This document shows positions 9,242 through 17,745 of a stretch of DNA of 58,839 bases, piece by piece. Numbering within the stretch: position 1 is the first letter of the stretch; each line of letters starts with the position of its first letter. The stretch comes from a candidate division WOR-3 bacterium (GTDB taxonomy: Bacteria > SDB-A): NCBI GenBank assembly GCA_016934535.1, contig JAFGSQ010000015.1, positions 1 to 58,839 of the forward strand. The letters are read 5' to 3'. Under the pieces are notes generated by a model. That model was not told the DNA's origin. It was given only the letters and a program-made list of their open reading frames with translations, and searched no databases. The translations under genes and the position numbers were made by a program.

Positions 9242-9954
9242 CTCCGTTCAGATTCAAACGCAGTTAGATGTTCCTTTGCCCCTTCAGCGAGGATGACTAT
9301 GTCCGAACAGGAATCACCGTGTCCGCCGGAGGCAATTATTTCACAATGAAGGTTGTACAAAATTTTAATGGCATCCGTTTCTGTTATTATTTTTGCGCCC
9401 CTTACAGGAAAAAGACGCGCTTTTATTCCTTCGCACATGTCTATTTCTCCGCCGTTCAGGGCTTCGCAAGCCCGGTCGACAGACGGGATGAGTTTTCTAG
9501 AACTGACAGGCATTATCAGATTGACTGATCTTGCTATTACCTGCCCGTAAATTCTTCCTATTGTGCCTCCGAGATCTCCCCCGACGAGAATTCCGGCATT
9601 CCCTTTGCTGTCTATCGCGTTGGCGCCTTTCAGAAAAACGTCTCTCGATGTCATCTCGGGAAGCACGTCGAGGTAATTTCTGTCTGATTTTTCACCTTTG
9701 AATAAAATCAGTGGTTTCAATCTTTTTTCCACGGGAGTTACAGAGAGCGTGTGGTTCTCTATGATGCCGGCCGAATAATTCACCGGGTCGTAGGATTCCC
9801 CGGTGATTCTTGAGGCAATAAAGGAATTGGTTGTTCCGTTTCCGATAACCAGGAAGCCCTCTTCAAGAGCTCTTTTGGTTTCAGTCAAAGCGAGAACGGC
9901 TTTTGAAATCAGTCTCGTAGACCTTTCGGGGGATAAAACAAAAACACCTTTCAC
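9238..9954 (-). CDS. Conserved protein of unknown function (between alr and hppA)
   Basis: I do not recognise a named family. I choose GTG 9954, which overlaps the alr stop in GTGA and has an AAGGCAGG stretch upstream, giving 238 aa; the longest frame would add 21 unlikely residues. Glycine-rich loops stand out: VIGNGTTNSF near residue 37, KGANAIDSKGNAGILVGGDLGGTIG near 110, and ASGGHGDSCSD near 212. They look like phosphate- or nucleotide-binding loops, and the first recalls isomerase-like (ISOCOT) folds, which is only a guess. The tight coupling to alr and hppA suggests one transcript. Confidence 0.75.
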   Translation of the reverse strand: MKGVFVLSPERSTRLISKAVLALTETKRALEEGFLVIGNGTTNSFIASRITGESYDPVNYSAGIIENHTLSVTPVEKRLKPLILFKGEKSDRNYLDVLPEMTSRDVFLKGANAIDSKGNAGILVGGDLGGTIGRIYGQVIARSVNLIMPVSSRKLIPSVDRACEALNGGEIDMCEGIKARLFPVRGAKIITETDAIKILYNLHCEIIASGGHGDSCSDIVILAEGAKEHLTAFESERR

Positions 9955-11093
9955 ACTACCTGCCTTTTGATGAGCGGGTTGATTCTCGTTAAAATTTCGT
10001 AGTTTATCGTTCCGCATAAAGACGCGATGGTTTCTGCGGATATGATTTCAGAACCCTGTCTGCCGAGGAGAACTGCTTCGTCCTCAAGTTTCACCCCTTC
10101 TATGCCGGTGACGTCGATAATGACGACGTTCATGCAGACTCTGCCCCTAACAGGGGCTCTTTTTCCCCTGACGAGAACCCAGCCGATGTTGGAAAGTGAT
10201 CTGTCATATCCATCGTAGTATCCAACAGGCAGATAAGCGAGTTTTGTTCTCGAGGCGGTCTTGTATGTGCATCCGTATCCGACAAAACTGCCCGCAGGAA
10301 CCGTCTTTATCTGCGAAATAAGGGTTTTCCAGCGCATTACCGGCTTGAGATCGAGTGATTTTCCCGACATTTTCGCCGACAGCAAGGTTTCTTTTGAAGG
10401 CCATATACCGTATAGAGAAATGCCGATTCTGGCAAGATCGTTGTATGTTTTCGGGAAAAGAATAGCGGCGGCAGAACAAGCCGTGTGAAGCTGAACCCGG
10501 CCCCTGATTATTTTCCTGATTTTTCTCGTCAATTCCCCGAAAACTTTGATCTGGCTTATGGCAAACTCGTGTTCTGTCGTGTCTTCGATGTTGGCAAAAT
10601 GCGTCGAAAGACCTTTCACTTCCATTCCGCCGAGGGAAACTGATAGACTTGCGGCTTTGAGGGCTTTTTCATCCGTAAAGCCCTGCCTGTTCGTTCCGGT
10701 TTCAAGTTTAAGATGAATTTTCGATTGCTTGCCCAGCCTCACGGCCGCGCGTGAAACGGCTCTAATGGTCTCTGAATTGAAGACGGTCATTTCGATATCA
10801 TTTTCGACGGCTTCAGGAATATCTTTTAGCGCTACGTAACCTAGACAGATTATTCGGGATTCCGGGGAAATTTTTCGGGCGAGAATCGCTTCCTCTAAAA
10901 AAGACACGCAGAAAGTTTTGACATTTCGCCTTACGCAGATTTCCATCACTTCTTTGAAGCCGTGGCCGTAAGCGTTCGATTTAATGACGGGGGCAAACTC
11001 GGTTTTTTCACCGAGCAGATTCCTGAATATCGATACGTTGTTGGACAGATTCTTTTCGCTTATTTCAACCTTACTTAGGGAGCTTGCTTTCAT
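9951..11093 (-). CDS. alr: Alanine racemase
   Basis: PLP enzyme making D-alanine for peptidoglycan. The 380-aa protein has the PLP lysine at K38 in VIKSNAYGHG, the second catalytic Tyr in VGYGCTY near residue 265, and the C-terminal RVCMN motif followed by a beta domain (EDEAVLLG). ATG 11093 lies inside the end of the CDF gene (23-nt overlap), so they are probably co-transcribed. The downstream gene overlaps by 4 nt. Confidence 0.95.
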   Translation of the reverse strand: MKASSLSKVEISEKNLSNNVSIFRNLLGEKTEFAPVIKSNAYGHGFKEVMEICVRRNVKTFCVSFLEEAILARKISPESRIICLGYVALKDIPEAVENDIEMTVFNSETIRAVSRAAVRLGKQSKIHLKLETGTNRQGFTDEKALKAASLSVSLGGMEVKGLSTHFANIEDTTEHEFAISQIKVFGELTRKIRKIIRGRVQLHTACSAAAILFPKTYNDLARIGISLYGIWPSKETLLSAKMSGKSLDLKPVMRWKTLISQIKTVPAGSFVGYGCTYKTASRTKLAYLPVGYYDGYDRSLSNIGWVLVRGKRAPVRGRVCMNVVIIDVTGIEGVKLEDEAVLLGRQGSEIISAETIASLCGTINYEILTRINPLIKRQVV

Positions 11094-11997
11094 TGAATCC
11101 TTCCGGTTCGGTGTGAATTAGTACTTCTCTTACGGACGGAACCGAGTCTTTAATTAAATCCTTCAGTTTGTGGCTTATCCTGTGAGACAGATAAAGCGAA
11201 ATGTTCGGGTCCATTCTCACGTGCATGTCGATCCAGAATTCCTGCCCAAGAGTCCTCACTTTCGGAGTCTCGACGGATTTGATTTCGGGTATCCGGGAAG
11301 CAATTTCCTTTATCGATTTCAGAAGGCTGTCCGGAGGCGATTTGTCCATCAGGTCGTCGAAGCCTTTTACAGTTATGTCGATCCCGATTTTTCCTATTAT
11401 AAGAAGTATGACTATGGATCCCAGCATGTCAGCGTAGCCTTTGGTTTGAGGCAAAATGAAACTTAGCGAGATTGAAACAAAAGCGACCATTGAAGAATAA
11501 GCGTCTGATCTATGGTGCCAAGCGTTAGCCTTGAGAGTCAGGCTTTTTTCCTGAACGGCGCATTTTAGGGATTTCCTGTATAGAAATTCTTTAACGGGTA
11601 TAGTCGCGAGCGCCCAAAAAATCAGCAATATTTTTATGAGAGGAGAAAGCACAACGGGATTTCCTGAAAAAAAATCGCGAAAAGTTTCAAAAACCATCAA
11701 GACGACAGCTATTATGAGTATCACGCCTACGACGAATGATGAAAAATTCTCTATCCTTCTGTGTCCGTAAGGATGAGAAGAGTCTTCGGGTTTTTTTGAG
11801 AATTTCAGCGTGAAAATAGTTATGAAATCGGTTATAAGGTCGGAAAGCGAATGAAAACCGTCGCTCGTCAGTGTCATGTTGGATGCGTATATCCCGAAGA
11901 ATATCTTGCCCGTGGCCAACACGAGATTTGAAATTACAGATGTAACCATTATTGAGGAACTGTTCATCACGGAATTATAGAATCTAACATTTTTCAT
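11071..11997 (-). CDS. Cation diffusion facilitator family transporter
   Basis: A CDF efflux antiporter for a divalent metal such as Zn2+, Fe2+ or Mn2+. The 308-aa protein has about six membrane segments, the metal site DGFHSLSD near residue 46, HPYGH near 75, HHRSDAYSS near 160, and a cytoplasmic ferredoxin-like C-terminal domain (FWIDMHVRMD). First gene of the CDF-alr-unknown-hppA run. The start is ATG 11997; a later ATG (MNSSS) is possible. The substrate is not determined. Confidence 0.92.
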   Translation of the reverse strand: MKNVRFYNSVMNSSSIMVTSVISNLVLATGKIFFGIYASNMTLTSDGFHSLSDLITDFITIFTLKFSKKPEDSSHPYGHRRIENFSSFVVGVILIIAVVLMVFETFRDFFSGNPVVLSPLIKILLIFWALATIPVKEFLYRKSLKCAVQEKSLTLKANAWHHRSDAYSSMVAFVSISLSFILPQTKGYADMLGSIVILLIIGKIGIDITVKGFDDLMDKSPPDSLLKSIKEIASRIPEIKSVETPKVRTLGQEFWIDMHVRMDPNISLYLSHRISHKLKDLIKDSVPSVREVLIHTEPEGFNESKLPK

Positions 11998-12003
11998 AGC
12001 AAG

Positions 12004-12031
12004 TTGACTTTCACCGAATAATAAATAAAAT
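12004..12031 (+). promoter_or_regulatory. Sigma-70-type promoter placing the start codon at +1
   Basis: TTGACT (12004-12009), a 16-nt spacer and TAAAAT (12026-12031). The ATG of the next gene begins 7 nt after the -10 box, which is where transcription should start. No ribosome-binding site fits in between, so the mRNA is expected to be leaderless or nearly so. Confidence 0.65.
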
Positions 12032-12038
12032 AGACCTT

Positions 12039-12773
12039 ATGAAAAACATAAAAAACATTACTATAACGATTCTGGCCGTCCTGGTCGTTCTCGAAGCATC
12101 CATGATCTTTTTTCAGTACAGGAAAACGACGCACTCGGTCGAAAGAGCAGCCTATTTTGAAGGCAAAAGAGACAGTTTGAATTATGTGATATCGGGTTTT
12201 GTCGGTTCATTTTCAAATCTTGAATATCTTGTTGAGAATCTCGAACTTGAAAATCAATCTCTAAAGACTGACGAATATTACATGATTATAAATTTAAGCC
12301 GACAGCATTTCTGGATAAAAAAACGGGACAAGATCATCTGGGAAGGTTCGTGTGCTACGGGAGTCGGAGAAGTCACCAGAGCAGGGGAAAAATTCAGTTT
12401 TCACACTCCCGTCGGCGAAAGGAGAATACTCGCCAAAAAAACGGAACCCTACTGGATTAGACCTAATTGGTTCTGGAAAGAGCAGGGACTTGCCGTGCCT
12501 CACGACAGCGAGTGGATAGTGATACCCGACACTTTGAATTTTCAGCAGTCAATAGTGTTTTACGACAGCCTGCCGGAAGAGGAAAAACTCATGGTAAGAG
12601 CCGTTCCCGGGGCTCTTGGAAATTACGCTCTCAATCTCGGCGACGGAATTTTAATTCACAAAGGACAAATAGGCAGGGGAGTCTATTCTCACGGGTGTAT
12701 TAGACTTAAGGAAGATGACCTCGAAGTCGCAGACAGCCTTCTGCCGATAGGCGCATCGGTTTTCATTTTTTAA
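12039..12773 (+). CDS. L,D-transpeptidase (YkuD domain), membrane-anchored
   Basis: Peptidoglycan or lipoprotein cross-linking enzyme of the YkuD family. The 244-aa protein has an N-terminal membrane anchor (residues ~5-25), a short coiled linker, and a YkuD domain from ~residue 85. The catalytic motif is ILIHKG...YSHGCIRL near residues 205-225 with the active Cys in SHGC. The domain has an insert around WIRPNWFWKEQG, as in some gram-negative members. Starts directly behind a promoter with no ribosome-binding site. lnt follows after about 100 nt. Confidence 0.92.
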   Translation: MKNIKNITITILAVLVVLEASMIFFQYRKTTHSVERAAYFEGKRDSLNYVISGFVGSFSNLEYLVENLELENQSLKTDEYYMIINLSRQHFWIKKRDKIIWEGSCATGVGEVTRAGEKFSFHTPVGERRILAKKTEPYWIRPNWFWKEQGLAVPHDSEWIVIPDTLNFQQSIVFYDSLPEEEKLMVRAVPGALGNYALNLGDGILIHKGQIGRGVYSHGCIRLKEDDLEVADSLLPIGASVFIF

Positions 12774-12809
12774 TCTTTGCTTGATTCAAAAGATTTATTC
12801 GACAGGAGC

Positions 12810-12874
12810 ATGAAATACAGGCCCTTTTAAGGACGAGTAGGCAGTTTTTTCTCCCGGCGCTGTCCGGAGTCTTA
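12810..12874 (+). other. Likely true N-terminus of lnt, one base out of frame
   Basis: ATG 12810 follows an AGGAG ribosome-binding site by only one base and begins MKYRPF, then meets TAA at 12828. The next frame (-1) continues as LRTSRQFFLPALSG into the Lnt protein without any good start codon. Adding one T to the T4 tract at 12825-12828 joins the two into a normal Lnt N-terminus. This is a base-calling indel, a real frameshift mutation, or a slippage site. Confidence 0.55.
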
Positions 12875-14353
12875 TTGTTTCTCAGTTTTCCGCCCGCTGG
12901 TTTGGGTTTATTGATGCTTGTAGCCATGGTTCCTCTGTTGATATCAGTTTACGGGAAAAAAAATCATTCGTTCCTGAAAGGATTTTTGACAGGACTGATA
13001 TTTTATTCTCTTCTTCTTTCCTGGATAACCGAACTTTCAATAACCGGCCACGTTAAAATATTTCTTTACGTTGGTTACATTGTATTATGTTTTTATCTTT
13101 CAATTTATACAGGTCTTTATGCATATTTTTTGTCGAGAGCAAAAAATCCCTTTCATTTCGTTCTTTTGTCGTCTTTTCTTTGGACTGCTTTCGAATTCAT
13201 CCGGTCGCAGACTTCTCAGGTCGGATTCCCGTGGGGGATGACGGCTTATTCTCTCGCGAGAAATCCTCTGCTGATACAGATCACTTCTGTAGGCGGAATT
13301 TATCTTCTGGTGATGTGGCTGGCCTCTGTAAATTCTCTCACCGCAATGATTTTTTTGAAAAAAAAATATGCTTCCCTGTTTTTCACTCTGATTTTGCTTG
13401 TCAATCTTGTATTCGGAACTCTTTCAATGAAAAATCATGACGGCGAAGAAGACTGGATACTGGTCTCCGTCATTCAACCCAACGTGTCTCAGGATCTGAA
13501 AGGGAGTGAAGACGAAAAGGCCAGGATGCGTAGGACGGAAATCATCATGGATTTTGTTTCCCGTTCTTTTAACCTGTTCGACGGAGACATCGTCATAATG
13601 CCAGAGACGAGTTGGCCCTGGCCTGTTAAGTCTATATGTCCGGCTATGTTTCCGAATTCAATGCCCCTCTCAGATTCAGCGAAAACCTACGGAAAAGCCG
13701 TTTTGGTAGGGGCTCAGGACTTGGTCGGATTCAGAGACTATTACAGACCGACGAATTCTGTTTTTTTGATCGACGGTCGGGGTAGTGTCATAGCAAGACA
13801 CGATAAAATATATCTGGTCCCGTTCGGCGAGCATCTGCCTTTTGACGACGTCTTTCCTTTCATCACCTCTCTCAATTTAGGTCAGAGTGATTATCTGCCG
13901 GGAAAAAATGAACTTCTTCCCTGCATTGACGGAGTCTGTTTTGGAGCAGGCATTTGCTACGAGTCGGCTTTTGAGGATTACTACAGAGGTCTCGTTGAAA
14001 AAGGCGCGAACTTCATAGTAAATGTCACTGACGACCAATGGTTCGGCCACTCGGCTGGTCCCAGACAGCACGCCGACATGTTCATATTGAGAGCAGTCGA
14101 AAACAGAATGTGGGGAGTTAGATGCGCCAACAAAGGAGTATCTTATATTGTCGATCCTCAAGGAAGAATAATCGCTTCAACCGAACCGGACACTCCTGAC
14201 ATCCTTTTCGGCAGAGTCGGAGTCAGAACAGTGAAGAGTCCTTATACAGCAGTTGTAGGCGGCAAAGTAGGAATTATTTCAGTATTATGTTCTTTTGTCT
14301 ACGCCATTGTTTTTTTAATAAAAAAAAGGAGATATAAATGTATGAAGTCGTAA
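12875..14353 (+). CDS. lnt: Apolipoprotein N-acyltransferase
   Basis: Transfers an acyl chain to the N-terminal Cys of lipoproteins. The open in-frame part is 492 aa with a TTG at 12875, but the first residues are missing (see the feature at 12810). An N-terminal block of about six membrane segments is followed by a nitrilase-fold domain. The Glu-Lys-Cys triad is visible in MPETSW, the HDKIYLVPFGEH loop and GICYES. A last membrane segment and a basic tail close it. It overlaps lpdA by 16 nt. Lnt is a diderm marker and fits the lipoproteins in this window. Confidence 0.93.
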   Translation: MFLSFPPAGLGLLMLVAMVPLLISVYGKKNHSFLKGFLTGLIFYSLLLSWITELSITGHVKIFLYVGYIVLCFYLSIYTGLYAYFLSRAKNPFHFVLLSSFLWTAFEFIRSQTSQVGFPWGMTAYSLARNPLLIQITSVGGIYLLVMWLASVNSLTAMIFLKKKYASLFFTLILLVNLVFGTLSMKNHDGEEDWILVSVIQPNVSQDLKGSEDEKARMRRTEIIMDFVSRSFNLFDGDIVIMPETSWPWPVKSICPAMFPNSMPLSDSAKTYGKAVLVGAQDLVGFRDYYRPTNSVFLIDGRGSVIARHDKIYLVPFGEHLPFDDVFPFITSLNLGQSDYLPGKNELLPCIDGVCFGAGICYESAFEDYYRGLVEKGANFIVNVTDDQWFGHSAGPRQHADMFILRAVENRMWGVRCANKGVSYIVDPQGRIIASTEPDTPDILFGRVGVRTVKSPYTAVVGGKVGIISVLCSFVYAIVFLIKKRRYKCMKS

Positions 14354-15699
14354 TAATCGGAGGAGGGCCGGGAGGGTATGTTGCGGCACTCGAAAGCGCT
14401 CGAAAGGGTCTCAAGACTGCTCTCGTTGAAGAAAAAAAGGTCGGCGGAGTCTGTCTGAACGTCGGATGCATACCGACAAAAGCGATGCTTTACTGCTCTT
14501 CAGTTCTAACATCGGCCTCGGGCGGAAAAAGATACGGCCTCGCGGCGGAAAACATCTCCTTTGACGAGAACGCCGCAGACAGACACAGATCGCTCACTGT
14601 TTCAAAACTCGTTAAAGGAATAGAAAATCTCCTGGCCAATAGAGGCGTAGACATCATCAGGGACACCGCTGTTTCTGTATCAAAAGGAAAAACTGTGTGC
14701 AAAAACAATGTTCTGGAATCGGAAAATATAATCATCGCGACCGGTTCCAGATCCGCCGATATCCCTCCTGCGAGATTTGACGGAGAAAAAATAATTAGTT
14801 CAGACCAGGCAGTCACGGAACAGAGATCGCCAGAGAGCATTCTGGTAGTTGGCGCTGGTGTTATAGGAGTCGAGATGGCGACTTACTGGTCATCTATAGG
14901 CAAGCGCGTAGTGCTCGTTGAAATGCTCGGTTCGATTCTGCCTCTGCTGAAAGATGACAGAGTCAGCGCTGTCATAGCCGAATCCTTGAAAAAGAAAAAA
15001 GCCGTCGTTTTGACCGGAAAATCGCTGGAGAAATGCGAAATTCAAGGGAACATGGTGAAAAGTTTTTTGAGCGGCGGAGATGTAGTTGAGACTGAAAAAG
15101 TTTTGATTGCGACAGGGAGAAAACCTGATTCGGTGATAGCTGACCCGCTGGTTTTTAAAAGGGACTCACGCGGACATATACTGACTGATGATTTGTGCAG
15201 AACGAACATCGATGGAATATGGGCAATAGGAGATGTCGCCGGTGAACCGTATTTGGCGCACAAGGCTTCGCACGAAGCCGAAGTCGCCGTTTCAGCCATG
15301 CTCGGAGAAAAAACTGAAAAGAAGAATTTAGCCGCCGTGCCGTCCTGTGTTTTTTCAGATCCCGAAGTCGCCTCGGTCGGACTCAATCCCCGTGAAGCAG
15401 AAGAAAGGGGCATAACTTGTATATGGGGAGAATTTCCTTTTTCAGCCAACGGAAAGGCCGTATCATCAGGTATGATAGAGGGTTTTGCCCGAATTGTCGC
15501 CAGAAAGGAGGATCACGCTGTTATGGGAGGACAAATTGCAGGAGCCTCTGCGGACCTGCTCATTGGAGAAATATCGCTCGCCGTCAGACTTGGCCTCAGG
15601 TTGGAGGACTTGGCTCGTACGGTTCACGTCCATCCTTCTCTGTGCGAAGTGATCCCGGAAGCTGCAAGGGTCGCGCTCGGTGAACCCCTTCACAGGTGA
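14338..15699 (+). CDS. lpdA: Dihydrolipoyl dehydrogenase
   Basis: E3 flavoprotein of 2-oxoacid dehydrogenase or glycine cleavage complexes. The 453-aa protein has the FAD motif GGGPGG at residues 8-13, the redox disulfide C39-x4-C44 (GGVCLNVGCIPTKA), a NAD-binding GAGVIGVE loop in the middle, and the C-terminal HVHPSLCE motif that carries the catalytic His and Glu. ATG 14338 has an AAAGGAGA site inside the end of lnt. No E1 or E2 gene is nearby, so its complex is unknown. Confidence 0.95.
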   Translation: MYEVVIIGGGPGGYVAALESARKGLKTALVEEKKVGGVCLNVGCIPTKAMLYCSSVLTSASGGKRYGLAAENISFDENAADRHRSLTVSKLVKGIENLLANRGVDIIRDTAVSVSKGKTVCKNNVLESENIIIATGSRSADIPPARFDGEKIISSDQAVTEQRSPESILVVGAGVIGVEMATYWSSIGKRVVLVEMLGSILPLLKDDRVSAVIAESLKKKKAVVLTGKSLEKCEIQGNMVKSFLSGGDVVETEKVLIATGRKPDSVIADPLVFKRDSRGHILTDDLCRTNIDGIWAIGDVAGEPYLAHKASHEAEVAVSAMLGEKTEKKNLAAVPSCVFSDPEVASVGLNPREAEERGITCIWGEFPFSANGKAVSSGMIEGFARIVARKEDHAVMGGQIAGASADLLIGEISLAVRLGLRLEDLARTVHVHPSLCEVIPEAARVALGEPLHR

Positions 15700-15714
15700 A
15701 TTTTTCCTGCCGAT

Positions 15715-16008
15715 TCAGCTCGCGTGGGAAACGGATCTTTTTTCGACAAGGCTTCTTAGAAAGGGGGAAAGATATACTTCTTCGAGGGAATAATGAGCGC
15801 CGAGGTTTTTTATGAATATTGCGACGAGAGACTGCGGACTGTATATTCGGTTTAAAACAATGACAGGTTTGTCATGAACTCTGCAAAAACCGCCTTCACC
15901 GCTTATCCTGTCGTATATGACTTCGACACCGAGCTTGACGGCGATTTCATGGAGGTCTTCAAGGGCCTTGGACCACTTTCTCGTGTTCACTTCGGTTTTT
16001 ACACTCAT
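15715..16008 (-). CDS. Small conserved protein of unknown function
   Basis: A 97-aa protein with a predicted helix (KWSKALEDLHEIAVKLG), then a beta region GEGGFCRVHDKPVIVLNR and a helical tail. I recall similar small proteins with a G-G-x-C-R-V core in other bacteria, but no function. It converges on lpdA with 15 nt between stops. A good promoter (16018-16046) lies directly upstream with the -10 box 9 nt before ATG. Its 5' end may overlap, antisense, the start of the secreted protein gene. Confidence 0.7.
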   Translation of the reverse strand: MSVKTEVNTRKWSKALEDLHEIAVKLGVEVIYDRISGEGGFCRVHDKPVIVLNRIYSPQSLVAIFIKNLGAHYSLEEVYLSPFLRSLVEKRSVSHAS

Positions 16009-16017
16009 AATTCTGTA

Positions 16018-16046
16018 ATTTTACTATTGATATGCTTTTTTGTCAA
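16018..16046 (-). promoter_or_regulatory. Sigma-70-type promoter, near-leaderless
   Basis: On the minus strand TTGACA (16046-16041), a 17-nt spacer and TAAAAT (16023-16018), followed 9 nt later by the ATG at 16008. The expected transcript start is only 2-3 nt before the start codon and no ribosome-binding site is present. Confidence 0.65.
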
Positions 16047-17745
16047 TATGTTGTGTAGTGAAACTCTTGTTGCAGAACAGATTGTTATCAACGAAGTAAT
16101 GGCTAACCCGAGGGGAAGCGAATCCGTTCAGGGTTCTCCGGGCGACAGGAACGAGTTCATAGAGCTTTTCAACGACTCATCTGATCCTTATGACATCTCA
16201 AAACTTCTGATCAGCGACGGTGACGCGACCGATGTCATAATTGCCTGGAACGACACCTCTTTAATGGCACAGAATGTGATTTGGGGCTCTACAATTCTTC
16301 AACCCGGAAATTTTGCAGTGATTCTCGATCCCGAATACACGGATTCCGGAGATCAGACGTTTTATCAGCCGTACAGATTTGGCGACGGAACTCTTATTGT
16401 GACAGTTGGCAACACGACACTTGGCAACGGGTTGGCTACTTCAGACCCTGTTTTGCTTCTCGATAGCTCGTTGATTGTCATATCAACATACGGAACGCCC
16501 TGGGACAGTCTCGACTCGGTTCCTTTCGACCCAGGAGACGGAGTTTCTTCGGAAAGAATTAATCCTTCGGTGGAAGATTCGGATAGGGCATGGCGCCCTT
16601 CCGCCGATTCCTGTACTCCTGGAAAAATCAACAGTGTTTACTGCGGTAATTTAGTTATAGATCCTGAGTTTATGAGATTTTCTGGAACGACTCCGGGTGA
16701 ACCGTGCACTTTGACTGTTCGTCTTGAAAATCTCGGCTCTGACACTGTTGGCGGGTTTTCCGTTGTTGCATTCCGGACTAAATACATTTTTTATTCAGAC
16801 AGTTTGATCTTTTCAGGAGAAACGGCTTACAGTAGAGACCTTTTTCCCGGGTACGCGGATTCAGTAGCATTGGTATGGCTTGATCCTCCAGCCGGATTGT
16901 TTACTTTGTTTGTCAGGGCATTGGATGCAGAAGCTTCAAAACTTGTCAGATTTGGCCATGTTCCCGGCCAGTTGATAATATCTGAAGTCATGTTCGCCCC
17001 TGATTGTTCGGGTGAATGGATCGAACTCCGTAACAGGTACGACAGGTCTTGCTCTGTTCAGTGCCTTCTCCTGAGCGGAAAAGATACGGCTTTTGCGGAA
17101 ATTATTGTGGATCAGTACGGATATTTAGTCCTTTGTGAAGATTCGGCGTCCTTCAGGACGCAATACACGGCTTTTCAGGGTTTGCTGTTCCAGCCGAAGA
17201 TATGGCCGGTTTTAGGCAATTTTGACGATTCAATCCTGGTTTTAGAGCCCTTGGGAACAAAAATTGACGCTTTAAAGTACTCTTTTACGTCTTGGGAAAG
17301 AGGTTTCAGCCTTGAAAGAGTTTGCGACGAAATTTCTTCTGACGATCCAGGCAATTGGGCGAGATGCGTTTCACCGGCCAAAGCGACCCCGGGCGCGAAA
17401 AATTCCGTTCAGTCAGTTTTACCTGATCTTGAAGGTGCGATATCGGTCACGCCCAATCCGTTCTCTCCTGACGGTGACATGGTGGACGAAAACTGCATAA
17501 TCGCAGTCTCACTAGGGACTTATCCGGAAAATATGAAACTGAAAATTTTTGACATATCCGGTAGTGTTTTGAGAACTTTCGAAAGTTTTATACCTGAAAT
17601 GACCCAGTATTTTATCTGGGACGGCAGGGACGACTCGGGAAATAATTTGCCGCCCGGTATTTATGTTCTGCTTTTGAACGCTAAACTTGCTGACGGCAGA
17701 TCGTTTTCATCCAAATGCACAGTGGTTATCGCCGAAAAACTATGA
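16027..17745 (+). CDS. Secreted protein with two lamin-tail domains and FlgD/T9SS-type tail
   Basis: The start is uncertain: TTG 16027 gives 572 aa with a short signal-like stretch (ICFFVNMLC), while the frame is open back to 15874 and ATG 15949 or ATG 16048 are also possible. A first lamin-tail-type domain starts at IVINEVMANP, a second at LIISEVMFAPDC. Between them is a beta-sandwich region. The last ~95 residues (VTPNPFSPDGD...WDGRDDSGN...PGIYVL) form a FlgD-like domain of the kind used as a C-terminal export signal. The 3' end overlaps the convergent kinase gene by 6 nt. A surface or secreted role is inferred. Confidence 0.8.
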   Translation: MICFFVNMLCSETLVAEQIVINEVMANPRGSESVQGSPGDRNEFIELFNDSSDPYDISKLLISDGDATDVIIAWNDTSLMAQNVIWGSTILQPGNFAVILDPEYTDSGDQTFYQPYRFGDGTLIVTVGNTTLGNGLATSDPVLLLDSSLIVISTYGTPWDSLDSVPFDPGDGVSSERINPSVEDSDRAWRPSADSCTPGKINSVYCGNLVIDPEFMRFSGTTPGEPCTLTVRLENLGSDTVGGFSVVAFRTKYIFYSDSLIFSGETAYSRDLFPGYADSVALVWLDPPAGLFTLFVRALDAEASKLVRFGHVPGQLIISEVMFAPDCSGEWIELRNRYDRSCSVQCLLLSGKDTAFAEIIVDQYGYLVLCEDSASFRTQYTAFQGLLFQPKIWPVLGNFDDSILVLEPLGTKIDALKYSFTSWERGFSLERVCDEISSDDPGNWARCVSPAKATPGAKNSVQSVLPDLEGAISVTPNPFSPDGDMVDENCIIAVSLGTYPENMKLKIFDISGSVLRTFESFIPEMTQYFIWDGRDDSGNNLPPGIYVLLLNAKLADGRSFSSKCTVVIAEKL

